DNA from: an uncultured Pelagibacteraceae bacterium
Lineage (GTDB): Bacteria; Pseudomonadota; Alphaproteobacteria; Pelagibacterales; Pelagibacteraceae
Reading direction: 5' to 3'
Assembly: GCA_902623215.1 (NCBI GenBank)
Contig: CACNSS010000001.1
Location: 89,154-153,153, forward strand
Length of the DNA stretch: 64,000 nt
Shown: positions 16,868 to 25,011 of the stretch, piece after piece
Layout of the letters: every line of letters begins with the position of its first letter
Position numbering within the stretch: the stretch's first letter is position 1
Translations under genes and position numbers: made by a program
The notes under the pieces: generated by a model
Database searches by the model: none
Told to the model about the DNA's origin: nothing
What the model saw: the letters and a program-made list of their open reading frames with translations, nothing else

Positions 16868-17539
16868 TTTTAACAATTTAAGTAATTTTTTATTTCGAAG
16901 AGATGATTTTCCAACCATCATACAAAGTTCTGATTTTAAAATATATCCGTCATTGACTATCCTTAGATTGTTAGCAGCTAACGTTGATCCAGTACTAGTG
17001 ATATCGGTGACGATTTCAGAATTACCTGTATATGGTGCTATCTCAGTACTTCCAATTGATTTAACAATAGAAAATTGGGTTACTCCTTTACTATAAAAAA
17101 ATTCTCTAGTTAGGTTTGGATACTTAGTGGCAACTCTTAATCTCTTCTTTTTTTTATCTTTAAATTCAAATGCTACTTCCTCAAGATCAGCCATACTGAA
17201 AATATCAATAAAATCTTCAGGAATCGCCACAACAAGCGTAGCTTGTCCATAAGGATATTTTTTATAAACCTTAATCTTATTTTGAATATTAATTTCACTT
17301 TCTTTTAATAAATCTAATCCAGAGAAACCGGCATCAAGCGATTTATCAGCAAGACGTGAAATTATTTCACGTGCGTGGGAATATATAATTTGAAAATCTT
17401 TTTTTCCCTCAATTGAACCAAATAAATCACGATCTCCTCTACTTGAGATTAATTTTAATTTATTTTTTTTGAAAATATTTAATACAAATTTCCTCAATCG
17501 TCCTTTTGCTGGGATGCCAATTTTAATTAAATCTTTCAT
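16850..17539 (-). CDS. hisG: ATP phosphoribosyltransferase, short catalytic subunit
   Basis: First enzyme of histidine synthesis: joins ATP and PRPP to form phosphoribosyl-ATP. It is the short HisG form (229 residues), which lacks the regulatory ACT domain and needs HisZ, encoded just upstream. The start chosen is the ATG at 17539 (MKDLIKIGIPAKGRL), 4 nt after the hisZ stop; the longer frame from 17599 would run back into hisZ. Conserved blocks are IPAKGRL, FSGLDLL, ADLEEVA, LRVATKYPNLT and the PRPP loop TDITSTGSTL. It is the last gene of the tRNA-His-hisS-hisZ-hisG unit. Confidence 0.93.
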   Translation of the reverse strand: MKDLIKIGIPAKGRLRKFVLNIFKKNKLKLISSRGDRDLFGSIEGKKDFQIIYSHAREIISRLADKSLDAGFSGLDLLKESEINIQNKIKVYKKYPYGQATLVVAIPEDFIDIFSMADLEEVAFEFKDKKKKRLRVATKYPNLTREFFYSKGVTQFSIVKSIGSTEIAPYTGNSEIVTDITSTGSTLAANNLRIVNDGYILKSELCMMVGKSSLRNKKLLKLLKLLSKY

Positions 17540-17543
17540 AAAA

Positions 17544-18590
17544 TTATAAATTAAAAGCTGCTCCAACTGCTGGGACCTGTTTTTTTGAACCAAGGTCAAA
17601 AATTAATCTATCGTAGCGACCTCCTGCGCACAAATTAATACTTTTAGACTTGGATTTAATGTCTATTTTAAATACCATGCCAGTATAATATTCAAGCTGC
17701 CTGCCAAAAGAAGCTGAAAACACCACATTTAAATTTGATACTTTGTTTGAGGAAATTGGAAAATATTTTTGGTCTACAACAAGATTAATTTTGTTTTTTT
17801 TGAAAAATTTATTTAGTTCTTTTGCGGCACTATTAATTGGACATTTAATCTTTAAAAAAGATCTTATAATTGCTGAAACTTTCTTACCCTTACTGGCCCT
17901 TCTAGGATCATTCATTTTTACATCAAATCTTTTTAAAATTTCTCCTATAGACCTTCCAGCAATCATCGTTGATGGATCTTTTTTTAATAAATCTAAATAT
18001 TTTTTTTGGTCTACTGCTACTGTTGTAGGGTCGATGTCTGCATTGGTTTCTAGTCGTTTTAATAAATCATTAAAATAATCCTCTCGCCAGAAATGTCTTA
18101 ATAATCTTAATTTCCATCTAGTTGGTAGCTCTAATTTTTGAACTAATAATTTAAAAATTTCAACGTTACCAATTGTTAACGTTCCTGATGAATATTTTAT
18201 ATTTTGCAGAGCTTTCAAAGAAGTATTGATGATTTCCTTATCATCATTTTTTTCATCCTTACTTCCTAAGACTTCAAAGCCAATTTGGTTTCTAATTATA
18301 GAGTTTTTTTTATTTTGTGATTTTCTGTAGGCTTGGCCGCTATAAAAAATTTTCTCCTTGCTTTTGAAATTATTTTCTAAATATCTAAGACATGAAACAA
18401 TAGTTAAATCAGGTCTAAGGCATAACTCTTTGCCATCATAATCAATGAATGAAAATATGAATTTTCTAAAGCTTTCACCTGATCTTTGAACAATATGATC
18501 AGCCTCTATAACTGAAGGTAAATCAATATATTTAAATCCTTTTGACTTTACTGATCTAAGGATATTTTCAGATAAATTTTTTGATTTCAT
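17544..18590 (-). CDS. hisZ: ATP phosphoribosyltransferase regulatory subunit (HisRS paralogue)
   Basis: Histidyl-tRNA synthetase-like protein that cannot charge tRNA and instead activates and gives feedback control to short HisG. The 348 residues are the class II synthetase catalytic core without an anticodon-binding domain. LRPDLTIVSCL and AGGRYDRL correspond to class II motifs and the HisA-like box. The start overlaps the end of hisS by 23 nt. Its adjacency to hisS and hisG fits the known evolution of HisZ from HisRS. Confidence 0.92.
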   Translation of the reverse strand: MKSKNLSENILRSVKSKGFKYIDLPSVIEADHIVQRSGESFRKFIFSFIDYDGKELCLRPDLTIVSCLRYLENNFKSKEKIFYSGQAYRKSQNKKNSIIRNQIGFEVLGSKDEKNDDKEIINTSLKALQNIKYSSGTLTIGNVEIFKLLVQKLELPTRWKLRLLRHFWREDYFNDLLKRLETNADIDPTTVAVDQKKYLDLLKKDPSTMIAGRSIGEILKRFDVKMNDPRRASKGKKVSAIIRSFLKIKCPINSAAKELNKFFKKNKINLVVDQKYFPISSNKVSNLNVVFSASFGRQLEYYTGMVFKIDIKSKSKSINLCAGGRYDRLIFDLGSKKQVPAVGAAFNL

Positions 18591-19968
18591 CTACTAATTG
18601 CTCTTTTGTAGTCGTAAATTCATTACTATTCTTTTCACCTTTAATTATTTTATATTTGATTTGTTCCTTATCTATTTCTTCTTGACCGATAATCAAAGCA
18701 ATTGGATTAGAATTTTTATCACAATACTGGAACTGCTTTTGAAGTTTAACGTTGCCACCTGGATAAATTTCAGAATTGATTTTATTATCTCTTAAAATTT
18801 TTAAAATTTCGTAATATTTAGGATAAATTTTTTCATCTAAAACCAAAATAACTACGGGCTTTTGATTTTGATATAGATTTTTATCTTTTAATTGACTTAT
18901 AAAAGCCACTCTATCACATCCTATTGATGCACCCGATCCATCTATGTCGACTCCAAATCGTGATGTAAGTTGTGAATACCTTCCACCAGATGCAAAACTA
19001 ATACTAGACATATCCACTTTTTTTCCTTTATCATCTTTCAACTGTAGATTTTGAATGTTTGTTTCAACTGCGAAAGAAGTATAATAAGAAAGGCCTCTTT
19101 GGATATCTAGCGAAAGTTCAACAAAATCATAAAAATCACCATAAGATAATTGTTCCAAAAGTTTAGAGGTCTCATCAATTCCCTCTAAAGAAAGTGAATT
19201 TTTTAAAAGTGATTTAAGTTCTTTTAAATCATTGATTTTTAAAAAATTAACTATTTCATCTATTTGACCATCTGAGAGTTCACAACCCTTAGTAAAAGCT
19301 CCAGACTCATCTTTACGACCTTTACCTAATAATTCTTTTACTGCTTTAAGACCTAAACGTGATTTTTTATCTATCGATCTTGAAATTTGTTGTATTTTAT
19401 TTTTATCAGTAATCTTTAAATTATTAGTTATTAATCCTTGTATTATCTTCAAATTAGTTATGTTTAATTTAAATTCATTTTTTTTAAAACCTATTTGACA
19501 AAAAATATCAGCAATTAAATTACAAATCTCAGCATCGACTTGTTCTTGATTAGATTTTCCAAGAATATCAAAATCTGCTTGGAAAAATTCTCTAAGGCGC
19601 ATATTTGGGCTTGGTTTTTCCTGTCTCCATACATTACCCATTCTATAATTTTTAAAAATACTTGGTAGGTCTCTATAATTAGATGCTACATATCTAGTCA
19701 TTTGAGATGTAAGATCGTACCTGAGCATTAATGACTCTTTGTCATTTTCAAATAAAAAAACATCACTCATCGGATTAGATGCGTCTTCAGATAAGTATGA
19801 TCCTATTTGAGATGAAACTTCTAATGATGGTTGACTAATTTCTTGATAGCCATATTTAATATAATTTTCTTCGATTATTTTAATAATTCTTTTTTTAGCC
19901 GCTAAAAAATCACCACTTAAATCTCTAAAACCGGGACCTAAGCTTGGTTTAAGTTTATTTTTTTTCAT
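18568..19968 (-). CDS. hisS: Histidyl-tRNA synthetase, alphaproteobacterial type
   Basis: Attaches histidine to tRNA-His. It has 466 residues with class II motif 2 around FKNYRMGNVWRQEKPS and LREFFQADFDILG, the histidine-specific GLSYYTS and ASGGRYSQL blocks, and a C-terminal anticodon-binding domain (PVVILVLDE...YPGG...IIGQEE). The neighbouring tRNA-His lacks G-1 and has A73, the known alphaproteobacterial exception, and the enzyme should be the matching divergent type. The ATG at 19968 sits behind a hairpin that includes its ribosome site (19972-19989). Confidence 0.95.
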   Translation of the reverse strand: MKKNKLKPSLGPGFRDLSGDFLAAKKRIIKIIEENYIKYGYQEISQPSLEVSSQIGSYLSEDASNPMSDVFLFENDKESLMLRYDLTSQMTRYVASNYRDLPSIFKNYRMGNVWRQEKPSPNMRLREFFQADFDILGKSNQEQVDAEICNLIADIFCQIGFKKNEFKLNITNLKIIQGLITNNLKITDKNKIQQISRSIDKKSRLGLKAVKELLGKGRKDESGAFTKGCELSDGQIDEIVNFLKINDLKELKSLLKNSLSLEGIDETSKLLEQLSYGDFYDFVELSLDIQRGLSYYTSFAVETNIQNLQLKDDKGKKVDMSSISFASGGRYSQLTSRFGVDIDGSGASIGCDRVAFISQLKDKNLYQNQKPVVILVLDEKIYPKYYEILKILRDNKINSEIYPGGNVKLQKQFQYCDKNSNPIALIIGQEEIDKEQIKYKIIKGEKNSNEFTTTKEQLVDEIKKFI

Positions 19969-19971
19969 TTA

Positions 19972-19989
19972 AACGTCCTCCAAGACGTT
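19972..19989 (-). promoter_or_regulatory. Hairpin overlapping the hisS ribosome-binding site
   Basis: On the minus strand AACGTC and GACGTT form a perfect 6-bp stem with a 6-nt loop. The Shine-Dalgarno GGAGG spans the loop and the 3' arm. It lies between the tRNA-His CCA end and the hisS ATG. It may hold the ribosome site partly closed, or mark the tRNA processing boundary; neither is tested. Confidence 0.5.
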
Positions 19990-19990
19990 G

Positions 19991-20065
19991 TGGTACCGCC
20001 TTTTGGAATTGAACCAAAATTAAGAGCTTCACAAACTCCGGACTTAACCATTAGTCGAAGGCGGC
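19991..20065 (-). tRNA. tRNA-His (GTG), A73, no genomic G-1, CCA encoded
   Basis: Full cloverleaf on the minus strand. The acceptor arms are GCCGCCT / AGGCGGT, the D-stem GACT/AGTC, the anticodon loop TTGTGAA (anticodon GTG) and the T-arm TTTGG/CCAAA, with the discriminator A and CCA encoded. The base before the 5' end is T, not G, so the otherwise near-universal G-1 of tRNA-His is absent. That, with A73, is the established alphaproteobacterial exception. It is 22 nt upstream of hisS on the same strand and probably co-transcribed with it. Confidence 0.93.
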
Positions 20066-20244
20066 ACAGCCTTTAACTTCTCTTTTATCTTATTTTGTGA
20101 ATTTTTAAAATTAGATTATAAATATAGCCTTAATGGCTATGGAAACAGCTTCTATGTGTACTTCTTAAAGTCTTTCTGTATGTAATATTTATATTCATAA
20201 GCAGTCTTTTAAACAAAAATAATCAATATGCAATACTTTAAATA
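20066..20244. other. Non-coding spacer between tRNA-His and the cold-shock gene terminator
   Basis: About 180 bp with no plausible coding frame. It must carry the promoter for the tRNA-His-hisS-hisZ-hisG unit, since a terminator bounds it upstream. One perfect small inverted repeat is present at 20124-20140 (ATAGCC, 5-nt loop, GGCTAT). No known riboswitch or small-RNA family was recognised. Confidence 0.4.
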
Positions 20245-20282
20245 AAAAGGACGTTTATCGATTGCAGATAAAACGTCCTTTT
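20245..20282 (-). terminator. Rho-independent terminator after the cold-shock gene
   Basis: AAAAGGACGTTT (20245-20256) pairs over 12 bp with AAACGTCCTTTT (20271-20282). An A run on one side and a T run on the other let it act in both directions. It lies 20 nt past the csp stop codon and separates csp from the tRNA-His-hisS unit. Confidence 0.8.
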
Positions 20283-20302
20283 AAATTTTGATAAATAGAT
20301 TG

Positions 20303-20524
20303 TTAACCTTCTTTTTTAGATACCAAGTTAACAGCTGATGGACCTTTAGGACCATCTTCAACGTCGAAAGATAGAGGATGGCCTTCCTCTAAGTATCTCA
20401 TACCAGCGGCCTTCAAAGCGCTTGCGTGTACAAAGCAATCCTTCTCTCCGTCTTGCCTCTCGATAAAACCATAGCCCTTCTTTGAATTATACCATTTAAT
20501 TTTGCCTTCAAGTTTTGTACTCAT
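20303..20524 (-). CDS. Cold-shock domain protein
   Basis: A 73-residue single OB-fold RNA chaperone of the CspA family that binds single-stranded RNA and DNA in the cytoplasm. RNP1 is KGYGFIE (about residues 16-22) and RNP2 is DCFVHAS (29-35). A clear ribosome site (AAGGATGAG) precedes the ATG. The 5' leader up to tRNA-Phe is about 130 nt, long for this genome; cold-shock genes often carry regulatory leaders, but no specific structure was seen. A strong terminator follows. Confidence 0.93.
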   Translation of the reverse strand: MSTKLEGKIKWYNSKKGYGFIERQDGEKDCFVHASALKAAGMRYLEEGHPLSFDVEDGPKGPSAVNLVSKKEG

Positions 20525-20656
20525 CTTATACTCATCCTTATGTTATTATTTATCCAAATTAAGTTATTTATATTTTATCTCAAATACAAGATGAAAAAAT
20601 AGTCTAGTTATTTTCAAACTTTAAGCCTTAGCGTTAAAATTAAATGTTTATTTGGG

Positions 20657-20731
20657 TGGTGGTCGTGGTAAGAATCGCACTTACGACACATACCTTTTCA
20701 GGGTACTGCTCTACTACTGAGCTACACGACC
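20657..20731 (-). tRNA. tRNA-Phe (GAA), CCA encoded
   Basis: Cloverleaf on the minus strand: acceptor GGTCGTG / CACGACC, D-stem GCTC/GAGC, anticodon loop CTGAAAA with anticodon GAA, T-arm GTAAG/CTTAC, discriminator A and encoded CCA. The 5' end is 19 nt after the infA stop, so it may be processed from the dcd-murA-hisD-infA transcript. Confidence 0.95.
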
Positions 20732-20750
20732 GTGCCAAAAAATAATGTTT

Positions 20751-20969
20751 CTATCCTCGAAACGTTATTCTTCCTTTTCGTAAATCGTACGCCGAGACGT
20801 CGACAGTGACTTTATCACCTTGAAGTACTCTAATTCTATTTTTGCGAAGCTTGCCGCTCGCATGTGCGATTACCTCTGCGCCATTCTCAAGAGTCACTCT
20901 AAAATTTGCGTTTTTTAAAAGCTCGGTCACCACTCCAGAAAAAGTTAAAATATTTTCTTCTTTAGGCAA
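20751..20969 (-). CDS. infA: Translation initiation factor IF-1
   Basis: A 72-residue S1-type OB-fold protein that binds the 30S A site during initiation. The start [35 protein letters not shown] and KGRITFR are the standard IF-1 sequence. It lies 2 nt after the hisD stop and before tRNA-Phe. The infA-hisD-DUF2948-murA neighbourhood is the usual alphaproteobacterial one. Confidence 0.96.
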   Translation of the reverse strand: MPKEENILTFSGVVTELLKNANFRVTLENGAEVIAHASGKLRKNRIRVLQGDKVTVDVSAYDLRKGRITFRG

Positions 20970-20971
20970 TT

Positions 20972-22249
20972 TTAGTTATTCTCCATTCTTTTTTTTATAG
21001 ACCTACTGTGGCCTAATAAATTTTCATATTTGCTTAACAAATATCCACTCTTACCAAGCTTTGCAACTCCTTTTTTACTAAGATGGTTGTAGCTTGTTTG
21101 TGTTATAAAATCTTTTACACCTAACCCTGATGAAAATTTTGCGCTACCGTGCGTGCTTAACGTGTGCTGGGTCGGGCCGTAATCACTAAGACTCATGCTA
21201 CTATAGGGACCAATACAAACACTTCCAGCCACAATGTTTTTTTTTAGATATTTTTTAAAATTTTTTAATAATATCTCGATGTGTTCTGGGGCCAAATAGT
21301 TAGATACATTAAGAATATCTTTGTCTTTCTTAACATAAATTAAAATTCCATTATCTTTTAAACTTTTACTAGCTATTTTTCTTCGTGGTAGATCTTTCAA
21401 TTGATTTGAAATTGACAATTTTACTTTTTTAATCAATTTTTTATCTTTACTTAATAGTATCGCCAAAGATCCTGGATCATGTTCACTTTGTGCAATCATA
21501 CTTGAAGCAACTATATCTGGTGATGTAGATGAGTCTGCCCAACAAACAATCTCACTGGGTCCCATATTGGCTGACTCAATTCCACATAAACCCTCTAAAA
21601 AAACTAATTTTTTACTTAAAGCTACCCATTTCGAGCCAGGTCCAACTATTTTATTTACTCTTTTCACCTTAGTTGTTCCATTTGCTAATGCCATTATCGC
21701 TGATGCTCCACTAAGACTGTATGACTCTTTAATACCCAATATAGATGCAGCATAATAAACTGCACTATTAAGTTTGCCATTTATTCTTGGAGTGCAAAGA
21801 ACAATCCTTTTAACTCCTGCAATTATTGCTGGTGTCGCACACATAATTAATGTCGATGGTAAATTACCAGGGACATAACAACATATGCTATTAATGCTTT
21901 TGTTCTTATAATAAAATTTATTATTAAATTTATCTTTGAAATAAATATCTTTTGGCATTTGTTTTTTATGCCACTCTTTCACTCCTGCATACGTTTCATC
22001 AATAGCTTTTTTAATTTTCGGATCCAAGGATTTTATAGCTATATCAATTTCTTTTTTAGTTGGGATAATTTTTGAATTATTATTAAACCTTTTTTCGTAA
22101 TATACCAAAGCTTTATCTTTTTTTTTTCTGACATTATTAATTATTTTTTGTACTGTTTTAAGTGTCGATTTATCAATTTTGTTTCTTTTGCTAATAATTT
22201 TATCTAATTCAGAAAAAAAATTAGTTGTTTGAGCATTTAAAGTTTTCAT
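20972..22249 (-). CDS. hisD: Histidinol dehydrogenase (divergent)
   Basis: Zinc- and NAD-dependent enzyme for the last two oxidations of histidine synthesis, L-histidinol to L-histidine. It has 425 residues, the normal length. Active-site and metal residues can be placed: Gln and His of QSEHDP, the Glu-His pair in APEHIEI, the Asp of SDYGP, His of PTQHTLST and the C-terminal His of GHSRS. Departures from the family are CCYVPGN in place of GVYVPGG with a shorter loop after it, [10 protein letters not shown] in place of GGAQAIAALA, and NMGPSE in place of AGPSE. It sits in the syntenic hisD position. HisD paralogues with other alcohol substrates exist, so the substrate should not be taken for granted. 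Confidence 0.82.
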   Translation of the reverse strand: MKTLNAQTTNFFSELDKIISKRNKIDKSTLKTVQKIINNVRKKKDKALVYYEKRFNNNSKIIPTKKEIDIAIKSLDPKIKKAIDETYAGVKEWHKKQMPKDIYFKDKFNNKFYYKNKSINSICCYVPGNLPSTLIMCATPAIIAGVKRIVLCTPRINGKLNSAVYYAASILGIKESYSLSGASAIMALANGTTKVKRVNKIVGPGSKWVALSKKLVFLEGLCGIESANMGPSEIVCWADSSTSPDIVASSMIAQSEHDPGSLAILLSKDKKLIKKVKLSISNQLKDLPRRKIASKSLKDNGILIYVKKDKDILNVSNYLAPEHIEILLKNFKKYLKKNIVAGSVCIGPYSSMSLSDYGPTQHTLSTHGSAKFSSGLGVKDFITQTSYNHLSKKGVAKLGKSGYLLSKYENLLGHSRSIKKRMENN

Positions 22250-22253
22250 AAAT

Positions 22254-22640
22254 TCAAATATTGGATTGATCCTCTAATCTAAATTCTAATGTATCTGAGC
22301 TTAAAACTATTTGTGCATTATTATTAAAAGTTAATATTATTTCATAATCATCTACGTTTTTCAAATGATCTATTGATAATAATACTAATATTTTTTCTTG
22401 TTTTGATTGATCAATATTTTTAGATTTAACTGTAGATATAAAGTCAAACCTCAAAATGCTGTTAATTTTTTCATCATGTTGCTTTTCTTTATTCATTCTT
22501 TCAACAGATAATAAAAAAACTTTATTAAATGCAAGATATTTGATATTTGAAACTTTAACTTTAGCACCTGAACTTAAAGCTGCAATCATTCGAAGTGATT
22601 CTAAATCATTTCCAAGTATTTTTGTTAAATATTTACCCAT
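22254..22640 (-). CDS. DUF2948 family protein
   Basis: A 128-residue protein found between murA and hisD in many alphaproteobacteria. The opening (DLESLRMIAALSSGAKVKVSNIKYL), the ERMN segment and the closing DTLEFRLEDQ resemble DUF2948. The function is unknown. Its start overlaps the murA stop by one base and its stop is 4 nt before hisD, so it is within the operon. Confidence 0.75.
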   Translation of the reverse strand: MGKYLTKILGNDLESLRMIAALSSGAKVKVSNIKYLAFNKVFLLSVERMNKEKQHDEKINSILRFDFISTVKSKNIDQSKQEKILVLLSIDHLKNVDDYEIILTFNNNAQIVLSSDTLEFRLEDQSNI

Positions 22641-23911
22641 TATTTTAGCCTTTTAATTTTTACACCAATTTTTTTTAATTTATTCTCAAAATTTTCATAA
22701 CCTCGATCACAATGATAAACTCTTGTTACTATTGTATTTCCATTTGAAACAATACCAGCAAGTACTAATGCAGCTGATGCTCTGAGGTCGCTCGACATTA
22801 CTTCTGCTGCTATAAAGTTTTTATTACCCTCTATTTTTGCGGTTCTATTTTTTATATATATTTTAGCTCCTAGTCGCTGAAGCTCCATTGCATGTAAAAA
22901 TCTACCTTGAAATATATTTTCAGTAATTGAGCTTGTGCCACTTGCCTTGCAAAGAAGGACCATGAGTTGAGGGGCAAGATCTGTAGGAAATCCTGGGTAC
23001 TCTTTGGTAGTAATATTTCTTATACTTTTTATTTTTTCTGGTCCTTTAATATGAATGCTATTTTTAAATAATTTAATTTTTGCTCCAACTTTTTTTAATA
23101 TATTTAATTCAGTTTTAATTAACTTTGGATCAAAATTCTCAATTAATAAATCCCCTTTTGCTAGTGTAGCAGCAACACAAAATGTTCCGGTTTCAATTCT
23201 ATCTCCCATTACTGAATATTTTGTTTCTCTAAGAGAATTTACACCAATGATTTGACAGGTTCTTTTACCAATCCATTTAATTTTAGCACCTGCGGAAATT
23301 AAAAAATTAGTTAAATCTTTTATTTCCGGTTCAGACGCTACACCTTTCAAAGTAAATTTTCCTAGTCCCAAAACCGCTGACATGATCAATTGCTGTGTAG
23401 CTCCGACACTTATTTTGGGAAACCTTATTATACTACCTCTTAATTTTCCTTTTGACTTGGCGTGAATGTACCCTTTTTTTATTTCATATTTCATTCCAAT
23501 TTTTTTTAAGGCTTCTAAATGTAAATTAATTGGTCTACCAGAATTACCATTCAAAACACATCCCCCTGGAAAACTTGAGATGGATTTATGATATTTAGCA
23601 ACTAATGGTCCGAGCACGAGTATTCCGGCTCTCATTGTTTTAACTATAGAATAAGATGCGAACTGCTTTTGCTTTTTAGTCTTTGTAATTTTTACTGTTT
23701 TTTTATTATTTGAAAACTGAATATTTGATCCAAGAGATTTTAATAAGTTCAGCATTGTGTCAACATCACGTACCCTGGGTAGGTTTTGGACAATTACAGG
23801 TTTGTCAAACAACAGTGTTGCGGCAAGAATTGGGAGACTTGAATTTTTTGAGCCACTGATTGAAACCTGTCCCCTCACTTTACAAGGGCCTTTTATAACA
23901 AACTTATCCAT
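22640..23911 (-). CDS. murA: UDP-N-acetylglucosamine 1-carboxyvinyltransferase
   Basis: First committed step of peptidoglycan synthesis: transfers enolpyruvate from PEP to UDP-GlcNAc in the cytoplasm. The 423 residues contain SGSKNSSLPI (substrate Lys-Asn), the catalytic cysteine in PGGC, PGFPTD (catalytic Asp), RFLHAMEL, DLRAS and HCDRGYE. The loop after the cysteine reads GGCVLNGNSGRPINLH, two residues longer than the usual GGCAIGARPVDLH; this loop closes over the active site and carries the fosfomycin target. It is preceded by dcd on the same strand with a 3-nt gap. Confidence 0.93.
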   Translation of the reverse strand: MDKFVIKGPCKVRGQVSISGSKNSSLPILAATLLFDKPVIVQNLPRVRDVDTMLNLLKSLGSNIQFSNNKKTVKITKTKKQKQFASYSIVKTMRAGILVLGPLVAKYHKSISSFPGGCVLNGNSGRPINLHLEALKKIGMKYEIKKGYIHAKSKGKLRGSIIRFPKISVGATQQLIMSAVLGLGKFTLKGVASEPEIKDLTNFLISAGAKIKWIGKRTCQIIGVNSLRETKYSVMGDRIETGTFCVAATLAKGDLLIENFDPKLIKTELNILKKVGAKIKLFKNSIHIKGPEKIKSIRNITTKEYPGFPTDLAPQLMVLLCKASGTSSITENIFQGRFLHAMELQRLGAKIYIKNRTAKIEGNKNFIAAEVMSSDLRASAALVLAGIVSNGNTIVTRVYHCDRGYENFENKLKKIGVKIKRLK

Positions 23912-23914
23912 TCT

Positions 23915-24472
23915 TTATTTTACTTTTGCTGTAACAATGGTTTTTTGGTCTTGATATTTTCCTTTTTTTGTTTCATAGGAAGCATCAGGTGTTGTTTCTG
24001 ATTTAAAAAATAAAAATTGTGCTATACCTTCATTGGAATAAACTTTAGCGGGGCACGGCGTTGTATTAGATAGCTCGATCACAATGTTCCCCCTGAACTC
24101 ATTCTCAATCGGCGTGACATTAACTATAATTCCACATCGTGCATACGTGCTCTTACCAACACAAATGCAAAGCACATTTTTAGGAATCCGAAAAAATTCA
24201 ACTGTTTTTCCTAAAACAAAGCTGTTAGGTGGAATAATACAATAAGGTCCTTTTCTTTCTACAAAATTCTCCTCAGAAAAATTTTTTGGATCTACTAATG
24301 AATTATTTACATTGGTAAAAATACGATACTCATCAGATATTTTTACGTCATAACCAAAACCACTTTGCCCGTACGAAATTTTTCCTTTAGAAACTTGGTT
24401 TTCCTCGTAAGGTTCAATCATGTTGTGCTCTTTACACATTTTTTTAATCCAAGAATCTGGTTGAATAGACAT
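23915..24472 (-). CDS. dcd: dCTP deaminase
   Basis: Deaminates dCTP to dUTP, the supply route to dTTP, as a trimer of the dUTPase fold. The 185 residues include [17 protein letters not shown], the catalytic region [32 protein letters not shown], and EGIAQFLFF. Its ATG overlaps the stop of the 33-residue gene upstream by one base (TAATG), indicating coupling. It heads the murA-DUF2948-hisD-infA series. Confidence 0.95.
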   Translation of the reverse strand: MSIQPDSWIKKMCKEHNMIEPYEENQVSKGKISYGQSGFGYDVKISDEYRIFTNVNNSLVDPKNFSEENFVERKGPYCIIPPNSFVLGKTVEFFRIPKNVLCICVGKSTYARCGIIVNVTPIENEFRGNIVIELSNTTPCPAKVYSNEGIAQFLFFKSETTPDASYETKKGKYQDQKTIVTAKVK

Positions 24473-24573
24473 TACTTATTCTTTTTTTTATATTTTTTTT
24501 GAGAAATTTTTCTTTTCTTTAAATTTTTTCTAAGCGCTAAGCTTAAACGCTCATTTTTGTCTTTTGAATTCAT
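24472..24573 (-). CDS. Small basic protein (33 aa) coupled to dcd
   Basis: ATG at 24573, TAA at 24472. The product ([21 protein letters not shown]...) is a short lysine-rich peptide. Its start overlaps the previous stop (ATGA) and its stop overlaps the dcd start (TAATG). The double overlap in a packed operon is the main reason to accept it. The function is unknown. Confidence 0.6.
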   Translation of the reverse strand: MNSKDKNERLSLALRKNLKKRKISQKKYKKKNK

Positions 24574-24857
24574 TCTTTATTTGGATTGGTTATAAAATCA
24601 AGTGATAGAGCTTCATTTGGATCTAATTCTGTTTTTTTATCATCTTCTTTTCTAGGACCATCTTTTTTTTGTTTTTTTGCACGCTTCTCTGCAAGTCTTT
24701 TTTCTTTTTTCGCCTGCTTTTCCATGAGTTTTGCATTTTTATTGGCACCATATGTGTAATGAATTCCTGCGTACGCCATGGGTCCCAAATATTCAAAAAA
24801 TTCTTCTTTTAAAACTTGGTTATTTTTATCTAAAATTATTTTTGTATAAATTTTCAT
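24570..24857 (-). CDS. Hypothetical protein, head of the dcd-murA-hisD-infA operon
   Basis: A 95-residue protein. Its first half is a compact region (MKIYTKIILDKNNQVLKEEFFEY) and its second half a charged, lysine/glutamate-rich helix (LMEKQAKKEKRLAEKRAKKQKK) probably extended or coiled. No family is recognised. It is the promoter-proximal gene of the operon, about 80 nt from the divergent tRNA-Thr. Confidence 0.6.
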   Translation of the reverse strand: MKIYTKIILDKNNQVLKEEFFEYLGPMAYAGIHYTYGANKNAKLMEKQAKKEKRLAEKRAKKQKKDGPRKEDDKKTELDPNEALSLDFITNPNKE

Positions 24858-24935
24858 ATTCCTTTATTTGCAAATTATTTATAAACTAATAAAATAATAT
24901 GGCAATAATTAGCGTCTATACTTGTTAGTTGAATT

Positions 24936-25011
24936 GCCCCTTTAACTCAGGTAGTAGAGTATTTCCATGGTAAGGAAAAAGCCGTCCGTGCAAGTCGGGC
25001 AAGGGGCACCA
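24936..25011 (+). tRNA. tRNA-Thr (GGT), CCA encoded
   Basis: Cloverleaf on the plus strand: acceptor GCCCCTT / AAGGGGC, D-stem ACTC/GAGT, anticodon loop ATGGTAA with anticodon GGT, T-arm GTCCG/CGGGC, discriminator A and encoded CCA. TATACT about 18 nt upstream is a likely -10 element. Its last base directly abuts the stop codon of the opposite-strand gene at 25012. Confidence 0.95.

Noticed and set aside
17540..17599. Longer N-terminus for hisG
   Set aside because: It runs back into hisZ and the residues do not match HisG; ATG at 17539 precedes the conserved IPAKGRL.
17743..18078. 111-residue plus-strand frame
   Set aside because: It is antisense to hisZ, whose sequence is clearly conserved.
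20066..20244. Possible small RNA or riboswitch
   Set aside because: Only one short inverted repeat was found; no known family pattern could be recognised, so it is listed as spacer.
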